A stretch of 64,000 bases of DNA, from the NCBI GenBank assembly GCA_050260775.1, contig JBLNCP010000043.1, forward strand, positions 1 through 64,000. The letters are read 5' to 3'. The notes below the pieces were generated by a model, which did no database searches, was not told the DNA's origin, and saw nothing but the letters and a program-made list of their open reading frames with translations. A program made the position numbers and the translations under genes. Shown here in pieces: positions 37,364-45,402 of the stretch; position 1 is the first letter of the stretch, and each line of letters opens with the position of its first letter. Source of the DNA: CALABS01 sp050260775. GTDB lineage: Bacteria; Pseudomonadota; Alphaproteobacteria; Rhodospirillales; Magnetospirillaceae.

Positions 37364-37451
37364 GTCATCCCGCGCGAAAAGTGAGTGGCGGAAAATTCTA
37401 CGCCGGGTCACGGCCGGCGGACAAGGCCGGGGTTAGGCCGAAAGACTGGGG

Positions 37452-37784
37452 TCAGGCCCGGTGCGCCTCGGGATCGTCGATGCCGCACTCGCGGGCCTCG
37501 GCGTCGAAGGCCTCGCGGTAGAGCGGATAGGACCGGGTCTTGGTCATCGGCTCGCCGGTGCGGTCGTTGACGAACGGAGCCCGCTCGAGCAGGGGGTGGC
37601 CGGCCTTGTTGGGGCAGGCGTCGCCCTCGGCGATGATCGCGCGCAGCTGGGCGGCCAAGCCGGCGGCGTGGCAGGCATCGAGATCCGCCTCGAAGCGCAA
37701 CTCGTCGATCTCGGCCTTGAGCGCCTCGATCTCCTCGCGCAGCCGTGCGTTTTCGGCCTGCAGGCGGGCGATGTCGTCGGTCAT
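37452..37784 (-). CDS. Hypothetical coiled-coil protein
   Basis: A 110-residue protein. Residues about 4-36 form a strong leucine-rich coiled coil (IARLQAENARLREEIEALKA). The rest contains two Cys residues and an acidic end. No family was recognised. It begins 34 bases beyond the tRNA-Gly terminator on the same strand and has a GAGGGAACATG-type ribosome site. Confidence 0.65.
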   Translation of the reverse strand: MTDDIARLQAENARLREEIEALKAEIDELRFEADLDACHAAGLAAQLRAIIAEGDACPNKAGHPLLERAPFVNDRTGEPMTKTRSYPLYREAFDAEARECGIDDPEAHRA

Positions 37785-37814
37785 GTTCCCTCGCGCATAC
37801 GATCACGGCGACGC

Positions 37815-37844
37815 AAAAGCGAAAGGCCGGCTTGCGCCGGCCTT
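37815..37844 (-). terminator. Terminator of tRNA-Gly
   Basis: 9-bp perfect stem (37823-37831 with 37836-37844) and TTGC-type loop, followed on the minus strand by TTTCGCTTTT. Confidence 0.85.
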
Positions 37845-37858
37845 CGAGCTTTAGAATT

Positions 37859-37933
37859 TGGAGCGGGCGAAGGGATTCGAACCCTCGACCCCAACCTTGG
37901 CAAGGTTGTGCTCTACCCCTGAGCTACGCCCGC
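37859..37933 (-). tRNA. tRNA-Gly (GCC)
   Basis: A 75-nt cloverleaf. The acceptor stem GCGGGCG pairs with CGCCCGC. The D arm is GCTC...GAGC, the anticodon stem CAACC/GGTTG carries loop TTGCCAA (anticodon GCC), and the T arm has GGTTCGAATC. The 3' CCA is encoded. An intrinsic terminator lies 14 bases downstream. Confidence 0.97.
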
Positions 37934-38130
37934 TTCCTGGCGTTTCCGGCCGCTCACCGCGTCCGGAGGCCCGGATAATTACGAGAAAGCGCGGACGCAC
38001 GCAAGCACTTTTTCACGGGCCTTTTCGAACGCGGTTCCGATGCCTCGGAATGGCCCCTGAAATGCGGCTTTGCCCTTGCCAGTCGCACCGCCCCGGTCCA
38101 TCTATTGCGGGTCGATCTCTACCGGACGGT

Positions 38131-39072
38131 ATGGCCATGGATTTGATTTTCGGTTCCGGCGGCAAGCCGCCGGCAAGTGGCGGCGCCAGCGCCGGCAACG
38201 ACCTGATCAAGGATGCCACCACCGCCACCTTCATGGCGGACGTGATCCAGGCCTCCCAGCAGGTTCCCGTCATCGTCGACTTCTGGGCGCCCTGGTGCGG
38301 CCCGTGCAAGCAGCTCGGCCCGGCGCTGGAAAAGGTGGTGCGCGAGGCCCGCGGCGCCGTGCGCATGGTCAAGGTCAACGTGGACGAGAACCAGGAGCTG
38401 GCCATGCAGCTCCGCGTCCAGTCGGTTCCCATGGTCTATGTCTTCAAGGGCGGCCGCCCGGTCGACGCCTTCGTCGGTGCCCAGCCGGAAAGCCAGATCA
38501 AGAGCTTCGTGCAGCGCCTGACCGCGGGTCAGGACAGCCCGGTGTCGCTCGGCGAGATCGTCGAGCAGGCCAAGGAGATCCTGGCCGAGGGCGACGTCCA
38601 CACCGCCGCCCAGATCTTCCAGCAGGTCCTCGCCGAGGAGCCCGACAACCCGCAGGCGATCGCCGGCCTGCTGCGCTGTCTGCTCGCGGTCGGCGACTTC
38701 GCCGGGGCCAAGCAGATGCTGCAGCAGCTCCCCGCCGAGGTCGCCAAGCACGCTGACATCGCCGCCGTGCAGACGGCGATCGACCTGCAGGAAACCGCCG
38801 CCGAGGCGGCGGGCCAGACCGCCGAGCTGCGCCGCCGCCTGGCCGCCGACGGCAACGACCACCAGGCGCGCTTCGACCTGGCGCTGGCTTATTATGCCGG
38901 CGGCGAGCTGGAAGCCGCGGTCGACGAGCTGCTGGAACTCTTCCGCCGCAACCGCGCCTGGAACGATGACGCGGCCCGCAAGCAGCTGGTCAAGTTGTTC
39001 GAGGCGTTCGGACCGACCCATCCGCTGACCATCGCGGGCCGCAAGCGCCTGTCGTCGCTGCTGTTCTCGTGA
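38131..39072 (+). CDS. Thioredoxin/TPR co-chaperone (CnoX/YbbN family)
   Basis: A 313-residue protein. The N-terminal thioredoxin fold (about 25-135) has FWAPWCGPCKQLGP, so a complete CxxC is present, followed by SVPMVYVFKGGRPVD. The C-terminal part is a tetratricopeptide-like region (AAQIFQQVLAEEPDNPQAI, ALAYYAGGELEAAVDEL). CnoX proteins protect substrates from oxidation and hand them to GroEL. ATG 38131 (MAMDLIF) or 38137 are equally plausible. It is followed at once by the LON-domain gene. Confidence 0.92.
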   Translation: MAMDLIFGSGGKPPASGGASAGNDLIKDATTATFMADVIQASQQVPVIVDFWAPWCGPCKQLGPALEKVVREARGAVRMVKVNVDENQELAMQLRVQSVPMVYVFKGGRPVDAFVGAQPESQIKSFVQRLTAGQDSPVSLGEIVEQAKEILAEGDVHTAAQIFQQVLAEEPDNPQAIAGLLRCLLAVGDFAGAKQMLQQLPAEVAKHADIAAVQTAIDLQETAAEAAGQTAELRRRLAADGNDHQARFDLALAYYAGGELEAAVDELLELFRRNRAWNDDAARKQLVKLFEAFGPTHPLTIAGRKRLSSLLFS

Positions 39073-39073
39073 C

Positions 39074-39724
39074 ATGACGGTCGGGGTCGACAGCCTGCCG
39101 GCGGTGGTGCCGGTCTTCGCGGTACCGGGGGCGTTGCTGCTCCCCGGCGCCCGGCTGCCGCTCAGCGTCTTCGAGCCCCGCTATCTCGCCCTGACCGACC
39201 ATGCGCTCGGGGCCGGCCGCCTGTTCGCCCTGGTGCAGCCGCGCGACGGCGACGGGGGCACCGTGCCCGGGCTGTATGACGTGGGCACCCTGGCCCGCAT
39301 CGTCGCGTTCGGCGAGACCGACGACGGCCGCTACCTGATCACCGCCCAGGGCGTCGCCCGCTTCCGCCTGGTGCGCGAGGACCAGATGGATCCCGCGGGC
39401 TTCCGGCGCGTGGCGGCCGATTACCGGCCCTTCGCCGCCGTCGATTTCGGCGGCGATTCCTCCCGCATCGATCGCCGCCGCCTGTTGAACGCGGTGCTGA
39501 CCTATCTCGCCCGCCAGGGCGTGGGCAGCGACCTCGGCAAGCTCGACGGCGGCAGCGACAGCGACTTGGTCAGCGCGCTGGCCATGGCGGCGCCGCTGTC
39601 TGCCGAGGAGAAGCAGGCGCTGCTGGAGGCCGACACGGCGGCCGAGCGGGCGCGGATGATGATTGCCTTGTTCGAGATGGCCCTGCTCGCCGATGATGAC
39701 GGCGGCGGGATGTCCCTGCATTAG
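39074..39724 (+). CDS. LON peptidase substrate-binding-domain protein
   Basis: A 216-residue stand-alone LON N-terminal domain protein: VVPVFAVPGALLLPGARLPL, LSVFEPRYLALTDHAL and GRLFALVQPR, then GVARFRLVRE. There is no ATPase or protease domain, so it is not a Lon protease. The function of such proteins in bacteria is unclear. It lies 1 base after the thioredoxin-family gene and 8 bases before the Trm112-like gene. Confidence 0.9.
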   Translation: MTVGVDSLPAVVPVFAVPGALLLPGARLPLSVFEPRYLALTDHALGAGRLFALVQPRDGDGGTVPGLYDVGTLARIVAFGETDDGRYLITAQGVARFRLVREDQMDPAGFRRVAADYRPFAAVDFGGDSSRIDRRRLLNAVLTYLARQGVGSDLGKLDGGSDSDLVSALAMAAPLSAEEKQALLEADTAAERARMMIALFEMALLADDDGGGMSLH

Positions 39725-39732
39725 GAGTGTTC

Positions 39733-39933
39733 ATGACCGACCGCGTTCCCGGTATCGACCCCAAGTTGATGGAGATCCTGGTCTGCCCGGTATCGAAGGG
39801 GCCGTTGCGCTATGATGCCAAGCGGCGGGAGCTGATCAGCGACAAGGCTGGCCTGGCTTATCCCATTCGCGACGGCATCCCGATCATGCTGCCCGACGAG
39901 GCGCGGTCTTTGGAGCAGGGAGAGGACAAGTGA
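39733..39933 (+). CDS. Trm112/YcaR-family small zinc-finger-like protein
   Basis: A 66-residue protein. IDPKLMEILVCPVSKGPLRYD and AYPIRDGIPIMLPDEAR match Trm112-like UPF0434 proteins. In eukaryotes and archaea Trm112 activates methyltransferases; bacterial relatives often lie near lipid A or cofactor genes. Only one of the usual paired Cys (CPVSKG) remains, so metal binding is uncertain. ATG 39733 is preferred over GTG 39727. It overlaps the DUF971 gene. Confidence 0.9.
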   Translation: MTDRVPGIDPKLMEILVCPVSKGPLRYDAKRRELISDKAGLAYPIRDGIPIMLPDEARSLEQGEDK

Positions 39934-40397
39934 GCAACATCAGCGGCAGCCAGCACACGCCGACCGAACTCAAGGTCAAGCGGGCGGAAAAGATCCTGGA
40001 AGTGGCCTTCGACGACGGCCAGACCTTCCGCCTGCCGGCCGAATTGCTGCGGGTGGAAAGCCCGTCGGCCGAGGTCCAGGGCCACAGCCCCGACGAGAAG
40101 AAGCTGGTCTCGGGCCGCAGCCACGTCGGCATCATTGCCGTCGAGCCCGTGGGCAATTACGCGGTCAAGATCGTGTTCGACGATCTGCACGACAGCGGCA
40201 TCTTCACCTGGGACTACCTGTACTGGCTGGGTGCGAACCAGGACCAGATCTGGCGGGAATACGAGGCGGCGCTGGCCCAGGCCGGCCTGTCGCGCCATCC
40301 CGCCGCCACCGGGGAAGGCTCCCCGGCGCCGGCGCCCAAGCATTCGGGCTGCGGCTGTGGTGGGGGTGGCGGCGGCGGCAAGGGCGGCTGCGGCTGA
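39930..40397 (+). CDS. DUF971 protein with Gly/Cys-rich C-terminal tail
   Basis: A 155-residue protein. The DUF971 domain (about 8-115) is the fold found at the N-terminus of gamma-butyrobetaine hydroxylases and beside iron-sulfur cluster factors; FRLPAELLRVESPSAEVQGH and the DDLHDSGIFTWDYLYWLG block are characteristic. The last 20 residues are an unusual tail with four Cys among runs of Gly (SGCGCGGGG, then KGGCG). It starts with GTG overlapping the Trm112-like stop. Confidence 0.88.
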   Translation: MSNISGSQHTPTELKVKRAEKILEVAFDDGQTFRLPAELLRVESPSAEVQGHSPDEKKLVSGRSHVGIIAVEPVGNYAVKIVFDDLHDSGIFTWDYLYWLGANQDQIWREYEAALAQAGLSRHPAATGEGSPAPAPKHSGCGCGGGGGGGKGGCG

Positions 40398-40411
40398 CCC
40401 CACTCCTTCGT

Positions 40412-40449
40412 CATGGCCGGGTCAAGCCCGGTCATGACGGACCCCGGTC
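40412..40449. repeat. Palindromic intergenic element
   Basis: CGTCATGGCCGGG-TCAA-style hairpin with CCCGGTCATGACG, then a partial repeat CCGGTCATGACGG. It is in the gap between convergent DUF971 and UbiH-family genes and may serve as a terminator. Confidence 0.65.
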
Positions 40450-40466
40450 ATGACGGACAAGGGTGA

Positions 40467-41711
40467 TCAGAGGGCTTCTCCGCGCATCAGGCGCGGCAGG
40501 TCGCCGACCACGCCCATGGCGTGGCGCATGAAGAAGCGCTTGGCCGCCGGCATCTTCTGCACCGCCGCCAGCCCGAGATCGCGGGCCAGCCTGAGCGGGC
40601 CGATGTCGTTGGAGAACAGCCGCACCATGGCGTCGGTGAGCCCCAGCATCAGCATGTTGTCGAACCGGCGCCAGCGCTGGTAGCGGGCGAGCACGTCCGG
40701 CCCGCCCACATCCTGGCCCAGGCGGCGGGCGTCGACGACCACCTCGGCCAGGGCAGCGGCATCGCGCACCCCCATGTTCATGCCCTGGCCGGCCACCGGG
40801 TGCATGCCGTGCGCGGCATCACCCACCAGGGCCAGCCGGCGGTCGATGGCCCGTTCGGCGATCTGCAGCGTCAGCGGATAGCAGAAGCGCGGGCCGGCCA
40901 GCGAGATCTCGCCCAGGAAATCGCCGAAGCGGAGCCTGAGTTCGTCCAGGAAAGTGCCGTCGTCCTCGGCGACGATGGCCGGGGCCAGCGTGCTGCGTTC
41001 CGACCATACGATGGACGAGCGGTTGCCGGTCATCGGCAGGATGGCGAAGGGGCCGGCGGGCAGGAACCGCTCATGGGCGATGCCCCGATGCGGCTTCTCG
41101 TGCGCCACGGTGGTGACGATGCCGCTCTGGCCGTACTCCAGGCGCGACACCCGGATGCCGGCCGATGCCCGCGTTTCCGACCCTCGGCCGTCGGCGCCCA
41201 CCACCAGCGCGGCGCGGATGACCTCGCCGGTGCTGAGGGTGACAACGGCGGCGGTTCCCTCGCGCGCGATCCCGGTGACGCGGGCCGGCGCGATCAACCG
41301 GGCGGCGGGCAGGTCGGCCAGGGTGGCCAAGACGGCCCGCCGGATGGTGGTCTGCTCGACGATCCATCCGAACGGCTCATCGCCCAGCGCTCCATGGTCG
41401 TAATGCAGGAACAGCGGCGAGGCGCCGTCGGTGACGCGGATCTCCAGGATCGGATCCGCCTCGGGCGCCATCCGCGCCCAGACCCCCGCCCCGGCGAACA
41501 CCCGCTGCGCCGACAGGGCGACGGCGATGGCCCGTCCGTCGCTGCCGGGCCGGCTCAAGGCGGCGGGGTCGCCCGCCTCCACCACCGCGACCGTCACTCC
41601 GGCGCTGGCGAGGGCGCAGGCGGTCAGGGCACCTACCGGGCCGGCCCCGACCACGAGGACATCGACGAACGAGCTTGGGGTAGCATTTTTCGATTCAGGC
41701 ATCGCCAACAT
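40467..41711 (-). CDS. UbiH/UbiF/VisC/COQ6-family FAD hydroxylase
   Basis: A 414-residue aromatic-ring monooxygenase of the ubiquinone-synthesis group. It shows the FAD-binding VLVVGAGPVGALTA near 19-32, the DG motif VVGADGRGSETR near 173 and GDAAHGMHPVAGQGMNMG near 300. Which ring position it hydroxylates (UbiH, UbiF, UbiI or UbiL) cannot be decided without a tree. An ATG at 41702 three codons downstream is an equally likely start. It is a single gene convergent with the DUF971 gene. Confidence 0.9.
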   Translation of the reverse strand: MLAMPESKNATPSSFVDVLVVGAGPVGALTACALASAGVTVAVVEAGDPAALSRPGSDGRAIAVALSAQRVFAGAGVWARMAPEADPILEIRVTDGASPLFLHYDHGALGDEPFGWIVEQTTIRRAVLATLADLPAARLIAPARVTGIAREGTAAVVTLSTGEVIRAALVVGADGRGSETRASAGIRVSRLEYGQSGIVTTVAHEKPHRGIAHERFLPAGPFAILPMTGNRSSIVWSERSTLAPAIVAEDDGTFLDELRLRFGDFLGEISLAGPRFCYPLTLQIAERAIDRRLALVGDAAHGMHPVAGQGMNMGVRDAAALAEVVVDARRLGQDVGGPDVLARYQRWRRFDNMLMLGLTDAMVRLFSNDIGPLRLARDLGLAAVQKMPAAKRFFMRHAMGVVGDLPRLMRGEAL

Positions 41712-41846
41712 GTGCCACCGGGCCGGGCTTCGCGCAAGCGGCGCCGGAAGCCGCGGAAACAGGCAGCACTGCCGATATAGCTCAATTATTGGGCAGCCGA
41801 TGCCGGTGACCGCCGCCAGCCCTCATGTCTGCCGCCGATCTGCCGT

Positions 41847-41863
41847 TCGGCACGCTGCTTGAA
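41847..41863 (+). promoter_or_regulatory. Weak sigma-54-like site upstream of glnK
   Basis: TTCGGCACGCTGCTTGAA resembles TGGCAC-N5-TTGCA with the GG at -24, but the -12 reads GA instead of GC. It is 107 bases before the glnK ATG. The 258-bp spacer shows no other feature. Confidence 0.3.
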
Positions 41864-41969
41864 AGGGGAGGGGGGAGCGCAAGGCCCGCGAGCGGTTTCG
41901 CGGACCGATCAACCGGCGGACCGGTGAGCCTGGACAAGGCCCGGGACCGCCCATGCATGGGGACCAGAG

Positions 41970-42308
41970 ATGAAGCTGATCATGGCAATCATCAAGCCCT
42001 TCAAACTGGACGAGGTCCGCGAGGCCCTGACGCCGCTGGGCGTCCAGGGCCTGACCGTCAGCGAGGTGAAGGGCTTCGGACGGCAGAAGGGGCAGACGGA
42101 GATCTACCGCGGCGCCGAGTACGTCGTGAACTTCCTGCCCAAGGTGAAGATCGAGGTCGCGGTCAACGACGACATCGCCGACCGCGTCATCGAGGCGATC
42201 CAGACCGCCGCGCGCACCGGCAAGATCGGCGACGGCAAGATCTTCGTCACCGACATCTCGCAGGCCTATCGCATCCGCACGGGCGAGGCCAACGCCGACG
42301 CCCTCTGA
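41970..42308 (+). CDS. glnK: Nitrogen regulatory protein P-II
   Basis: A 112-residue PII signal protein that senses 2-oxoglutarate, ATP/ADP and glutamine state. The T-loop is intact, with the uridylylation target Tyr51 in YRGAEYVVNF. The B-loop is TGKIGDGKIFV near 83. It lies directly upstream of amtB, so it is expected to block AmtB when ammonium is plentiful, and is named glnK on that basis. An intrinsic terminator separates it from amtB. Confidence 0.94.
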   Translation: MKLIMAIIKPFKLDEVREALTPLGVQGLTVSEVKGFGRQKGQTEIYRGAEYVVNFLPKVKIEVAVNDDIADRVIEAIQTAARTGKIGDGKIFVTDISQAYRIRTGEANADAL

Positions 42309-42363
42309 CGCGGACGGGCCAGGGTCCCCAACGGCGACCCGGCCGCGCAGCCAAACTTGCCAG

Positions 42364-42403
42364 ATCGCCCGGAGGCTCGCCCCTCCGGGCGATTTCGGTT
42401 TTT
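42364..42403 (+). terminator. Intrinsic terminator of glnK
   Basis: Perfect 12-bp stem (42364-42375 with 42382-42393) followed by TTCGGTTTTT. Confidence 0.9.
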
Positions 42404-42578
42404 GCCCGTCCATGACGGGAAGGGGGTTGGGCAACTAGGCTTTCTTGGCCAATGCCCACATTGGCCATATGCCTACTCACTGCGCAGGGCGTTGGTCTGT
42501 GCCCGCTTTTTCGGCATTGAGCGGTGCGGTCCGCCGGTCTCTCGGCCTCAAGCCGGCGGATCCGAGGGATTTTCGGGG

Positions 42579-42595
42579 TTGGCACGGTTCTTGTT
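42579..42595 (+). promoter_or_regulatory. Sigma-54-like promoter of amtB
   Basis: TTGGCACGGTTCTTGTT matches the -24 element TTGGCACG exactly; the -12 element reads TTGTT rather than TTGCT. It is 91 bases upstream of the amtB ATG, and NtrC-controlled sigma-54 promoters are usual for glnK-amtB. The rest of the 378-bp spacer holds only the glnK terminator. Confidence 0.55.
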
Positions 42596-42686
42596 ACGAG
42601 AAGGGCAGGCCGGTCGGCGTCCTTCTCCTCCTCTCGGGGCGTCGGTCGGTCATCACAAACGCCTGAGCCGTTTTCGGGGGTAGATC

Positions 42687-44027
42687 ATGAGCAACCGTTT
42701 GACCAAGTTTCTGTTGGGTGGCGCGCCCGCGCTCGGCCTGACGCTGATGGCCTCCGCCGGCTGGGCGCAGGAGGCCGCCGTGGCCGCCGCCGCGCCGGCG
42801 CCCACGCTCGACACCGGCAACACCGCCTGGATGCTCGTCTCGACCGGTCTGGTCCTGATGATGACCGTTCCCGGCCTGGCGCTGTTCTATGCGGGCATGG
42901 TCCGCAAGAAGAACATGCTGGCCACCATGATGCAGAGCTTCGCCATCACCGCCCTGGTGACCGTCCTGTGGATGGTGATCGGTTATTCGCTGGCCTTCAC
43001 CGGCGCCAATCCCTACATCGGCAGCCTCGATCGCCTGTTCCTCGACGGCATCGAGAAGACCACGCTCTCGGGCAGCATCCCCGAATCGGTCTTCATGATG
43101 TTCCAGATGACCTTCGCCATCATCACCCCGGCGCTGATCACCGGTGCCTTCGCCGACCGCATGAAGTTCTCGGCCATGCTGGTGTTCATGACCCTGTGGC
43201 TGGTGATCGTCTACGCGCCGATCGCCCACTGGGTGTGGATGCTCGACGAGAAGGGGGCGGCCGTCGGCTTCCTCGGTGCCATGGGCGTGCTCGACTTCGC
43301 CGGCGGCACCGTCGTCCACATCAATGCCGGCGTCGCCGGTCTGGTCGCCTGTATCGTCCTCGGCCCGCGCAAGGGCTACGGCGTCGACAACATGGCGCCC
43401 CACAACCTGTCGCTCTCGGTCATCGGCGCCTCGCTGCTGTGGGTGGGCTGGTTCGGCTTCAACGCCGGCTCCTCGCTGGCGGCCGACGGTCGTGCCGGCA
43501 TGGCCATGGCGGTGACCCAGATCGCCACCGCCGCCGCCGCCCTGTCGTGGATGTTCGCCGAGTGGCTGCTGCGCAAGAAGCCGTCGGTGCTGGGCGTCAT
43601 CTCCGGCGCGGTCGCCGGCCTGGTCGCCATCACCCCGGCTTCGGGCTTCGTCGATCCCAAGGGCGCCCTGATCATCGGCCTGGTCTCCGGCCTGGTCTGC
43701 TACTGGGGCGCCACCGGGCTCAAGCATGCCCTCAAGTACGACGATTCGCTGGACGCCTTCGGCGTGCACGGCGTCGGCGGCATCACCGGCGCCATCCTGA
43801 CCGGCGTGTTCGCGGTCGAGCGGATCGGCGGTACCCCCGGTCTGGTGGACGGCAATGTCGGCCAGGTGTTCACCCAGATCTACGGCGTGCTGATCACGCT
43901 GGGCTACACCGCCGTCGTCACCTTCATCCTGCTCAAGGTGATCGACGTCGTGATGGGCCTGCGGGTTACCCCCGAGGAAGAGCGCGAGGGCCTCGACCTG
44001 GCGCTGCACGGGGAAACCGTCCACTGA
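42687..44027 (+). CDS. amtB: Ammonium transporter AmtB
   Basis: A 446-residue Amt channel. A cleavable signal peptide (ALGLTLMASAGWAQEA) is followed by about 11 membrane spans. Conserved features are GLALFYAGMVRKKN near 68 and the twin-His pore residues in YAPIAHWVWML near 181 and DAFGVHGVGGITGA near 358. The C-terminal cytoplasmic tail (GLRVTPEEEREGLDLALHGE) is the segment through which GlnK gates transport. A terminator follows. Confidence 0.97.
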   Translation: MSNRLTKFLLGGAPALGLTLMASAGWAQEAAVAAAAPAPTLDTGNTAWMLVSTGLVLMMTVPGLALFYAGMVRKKNMLATMMQSFAITALVTVLWMVIGYSLAFTGANPYIGSLDRLFLDGIEKTTLSGSIPESVFMMFQMTFAIITPALITGAFADRMKFSAMLVFMTLWLVIVYAPIAHWVWMLDEKGAAVGFLGAMGVLDFAGGTVVHINAGVAGLVACIVLGPRKGYGVDNMAPHNLSLSVIGASLLWVGWFGFNAGSSLAADGRAGMAMAVTQIATAAAALSWMFAEWLLRKKPSVLGVISGAVAGLVAITPASGFVDPKGALIIGLVSGLVCYWGATGLKHALKYDDSLDAFGVHGVGGITGAILTGVFAVERIGGTPGLVDGNVGQVFTQIYGVLITLGYTAVVTFILLKVIDVVMGLRVTPEEEREGLDLALHGETVH

Positions 44028-44050
44028 CCCAACGGGCGGGGGAGGGAAGG

Positions 44051-44083
44051 GGGCGCGGCCGCGAGGCTGCGCCCTTTTTCTTT
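44051..44083 (+). terminator. Intrinsic terminator of amtB
   Basis: 10-bp stem (44051-44060 with 44065-44074) and GCGA loop, followed by TTTTTCTTT. Confidence 0.88.
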
Positions 44084-44090
44084 GGGGTGC

Positions 44091-44173
44091 GCCCTCAGGC
44101 GCCGGGCGCCCGCCTCCGGCGGGCTTGGCTTACGCTCCGCTGGCGCTGCGCGGGGCCTCAACGGCCCAGTCGC
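44091..44173. repeat. Dispersed intergenic repeat, copy 2
   Basis: Same family as 6301-6384, with identical outer blocks and a different central hairpin (CCCGCC-TCC-GGCGGG). It lies between the amtB terminator and the aminotransferase gene. Confidence 0.75.
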
Positions 44174-44235
44174 TCGCCGCGGCTCGCTCCCCTTTCCGAT
44201 TCCTTAACGCCTCTTTTGCATTAATACTGCGCGCC

Positions 44236-45393
44236 ATGTTGAACGATCGCCTCGACCAGCTCACCGACTATCCTTTCCAGCGCCTTGCCGAGCTGCTCGG
44301 CGGCGCCGCCACCCCCGACTCCATCGTGATGTCCATCGGCGAACCGCAGCATCCGCCGCCGGCCATGGTGGCGCGCGTGCTTGCCGAAAAGGCGTCGCTG
44401 TGGGGCAAATACCCGCCGGCCAACGGCTCGCCGGAATTCCGCGTGGCGGCGGCCGACTGGCTGACCCGCCGTTTCCGGCTGCCCGCCGGCATGGTCGATC
44501 CCGACAAGGCCATCCTGCCGGTCGCCGGCACCCGCGAGGCGCTCTACCTGATCGCCCAGACCGTGTGCTCGCCGTTGAGGAACGGCAAGCCGCCGGTGGT
44601 GCTGCTCCCCAACCCCTTCTACCAGGTCTATGTCGGCGCCGCCGTGATGGCCGGGGCCGAGCCGGTGTTCGTCGCCGCCCCCGATGGCCAGCCAGATTTT
44701 TCCACCCTGGCGCCCGACATCCTCGAGCGCACCGCTCTGGCCTACCTGTGCACGCCGGCCAATCCCCAGGGCGCGGTGGCCAGCCTCGACCTGCTCAAGC
44801 GCACGGTGGAGCTGGCGCGCCGCCACGGCTTCGTGCTGGCGGTGGACGAGTGCTATTCCGAGATCTGGGACAAGCAGGAACCGGCCGGGGCGCTGCAGGC
44901 CTGCGCCGAGCTGGGCGGGTCCATGGCCAACGTGGTGGTCTTCCATTCCCTGTCCAAGCGCTCCAGCGTGCCCGGGCTGCGCTCGGGCTTTGCCGCCGGC
45001 GACGAGACCGTGATGGCCGCGTTCCAGCGGGTGCGCTCCTACGGCGGCGCCGCCACTCCCATGCCGATCCTGGCCGCCGCCGCCGCCCTGTGGCGCGACG
45101 AGGCCCATGTGGACGAGAACCGCACCCTCTACCGCGCCAAGCTCGACATCGCCGAGCGTCTGCTCGGCGACCGTCCGGGCTTCCGCCGTCCCGAGGGCGG
45201 CTTCTTCCTGTGGCTCGACGTCGGCGACGGCGAGAAGGCGGCGCTGGACTTGTGGCGGTACGCCCGCATCCGGGTACTGCCGGGCAAGTATCTTTCGCGG
45301 GACGGCGTCGGCGACCGCTTCATCCGGGTCGCGCTCGTCCACGACCTCGCCACCACCGAGCAGGCGCTGACCCGCCTCGCCGAGGTGCTCTAG
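44236..45393 (+). CDS. dapC: Class I/II aminotransferase, probably succinyldiaminopimelate aminotransferase
   Basis: A 385-residue PLP enzyme. The pattern is of the fold-type I family: SIGEPQHPPPAM near 34, GTREALYLIAQ near 97, CTPANPQGAVAS near 175 and the PLP-binding Lys in FHSLSKRSSVPGLRSGF near 240. It is closest in style to alphaproteobacterial DapC, which makes N-succinyl-LL-2,6-diaminopimelate for lysine and peptidoglycan. The exact substrate is inferred. ATG 44236 follows the intergenic repeat. ftsK starts 9 bases later. Confidence 0.85.
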   Translation: MLNDRLDQLTDYPFQRLAELLGGAATPDSIVMSIGEPQHPPPAMVARVLAEKASLWGKYPPANGSPEFRVAAADWLTRRFRLPAGMVDPDKAILPVAGTREALYLIAQTVCSPLRNGKPPVVLLPNPFYQVYVGAAVMAGAEPVFVAAPDGQPDFSTLAPDILERTALAYLCTPANPQGAVASLDLLKRTVELARRHGFVLAVDECYSEIWDKQEPAGALQACAELGGSMANVVVFHSLSKRSSVPGLRSGFAAGDETVMAAFQRVRSYGGAATPMPILAAAAALWRDEAHVDENRTLYRAKLDIAERLLGDRPGFRRPEGGFFLWLDVGDGEKAALDLWRYARIRVLPGKYLSRDGVGDRFIRVALVHDLATTEQALTRLAEVL

Positions 45394-45402
45394 GAGGAAG
45401 GC

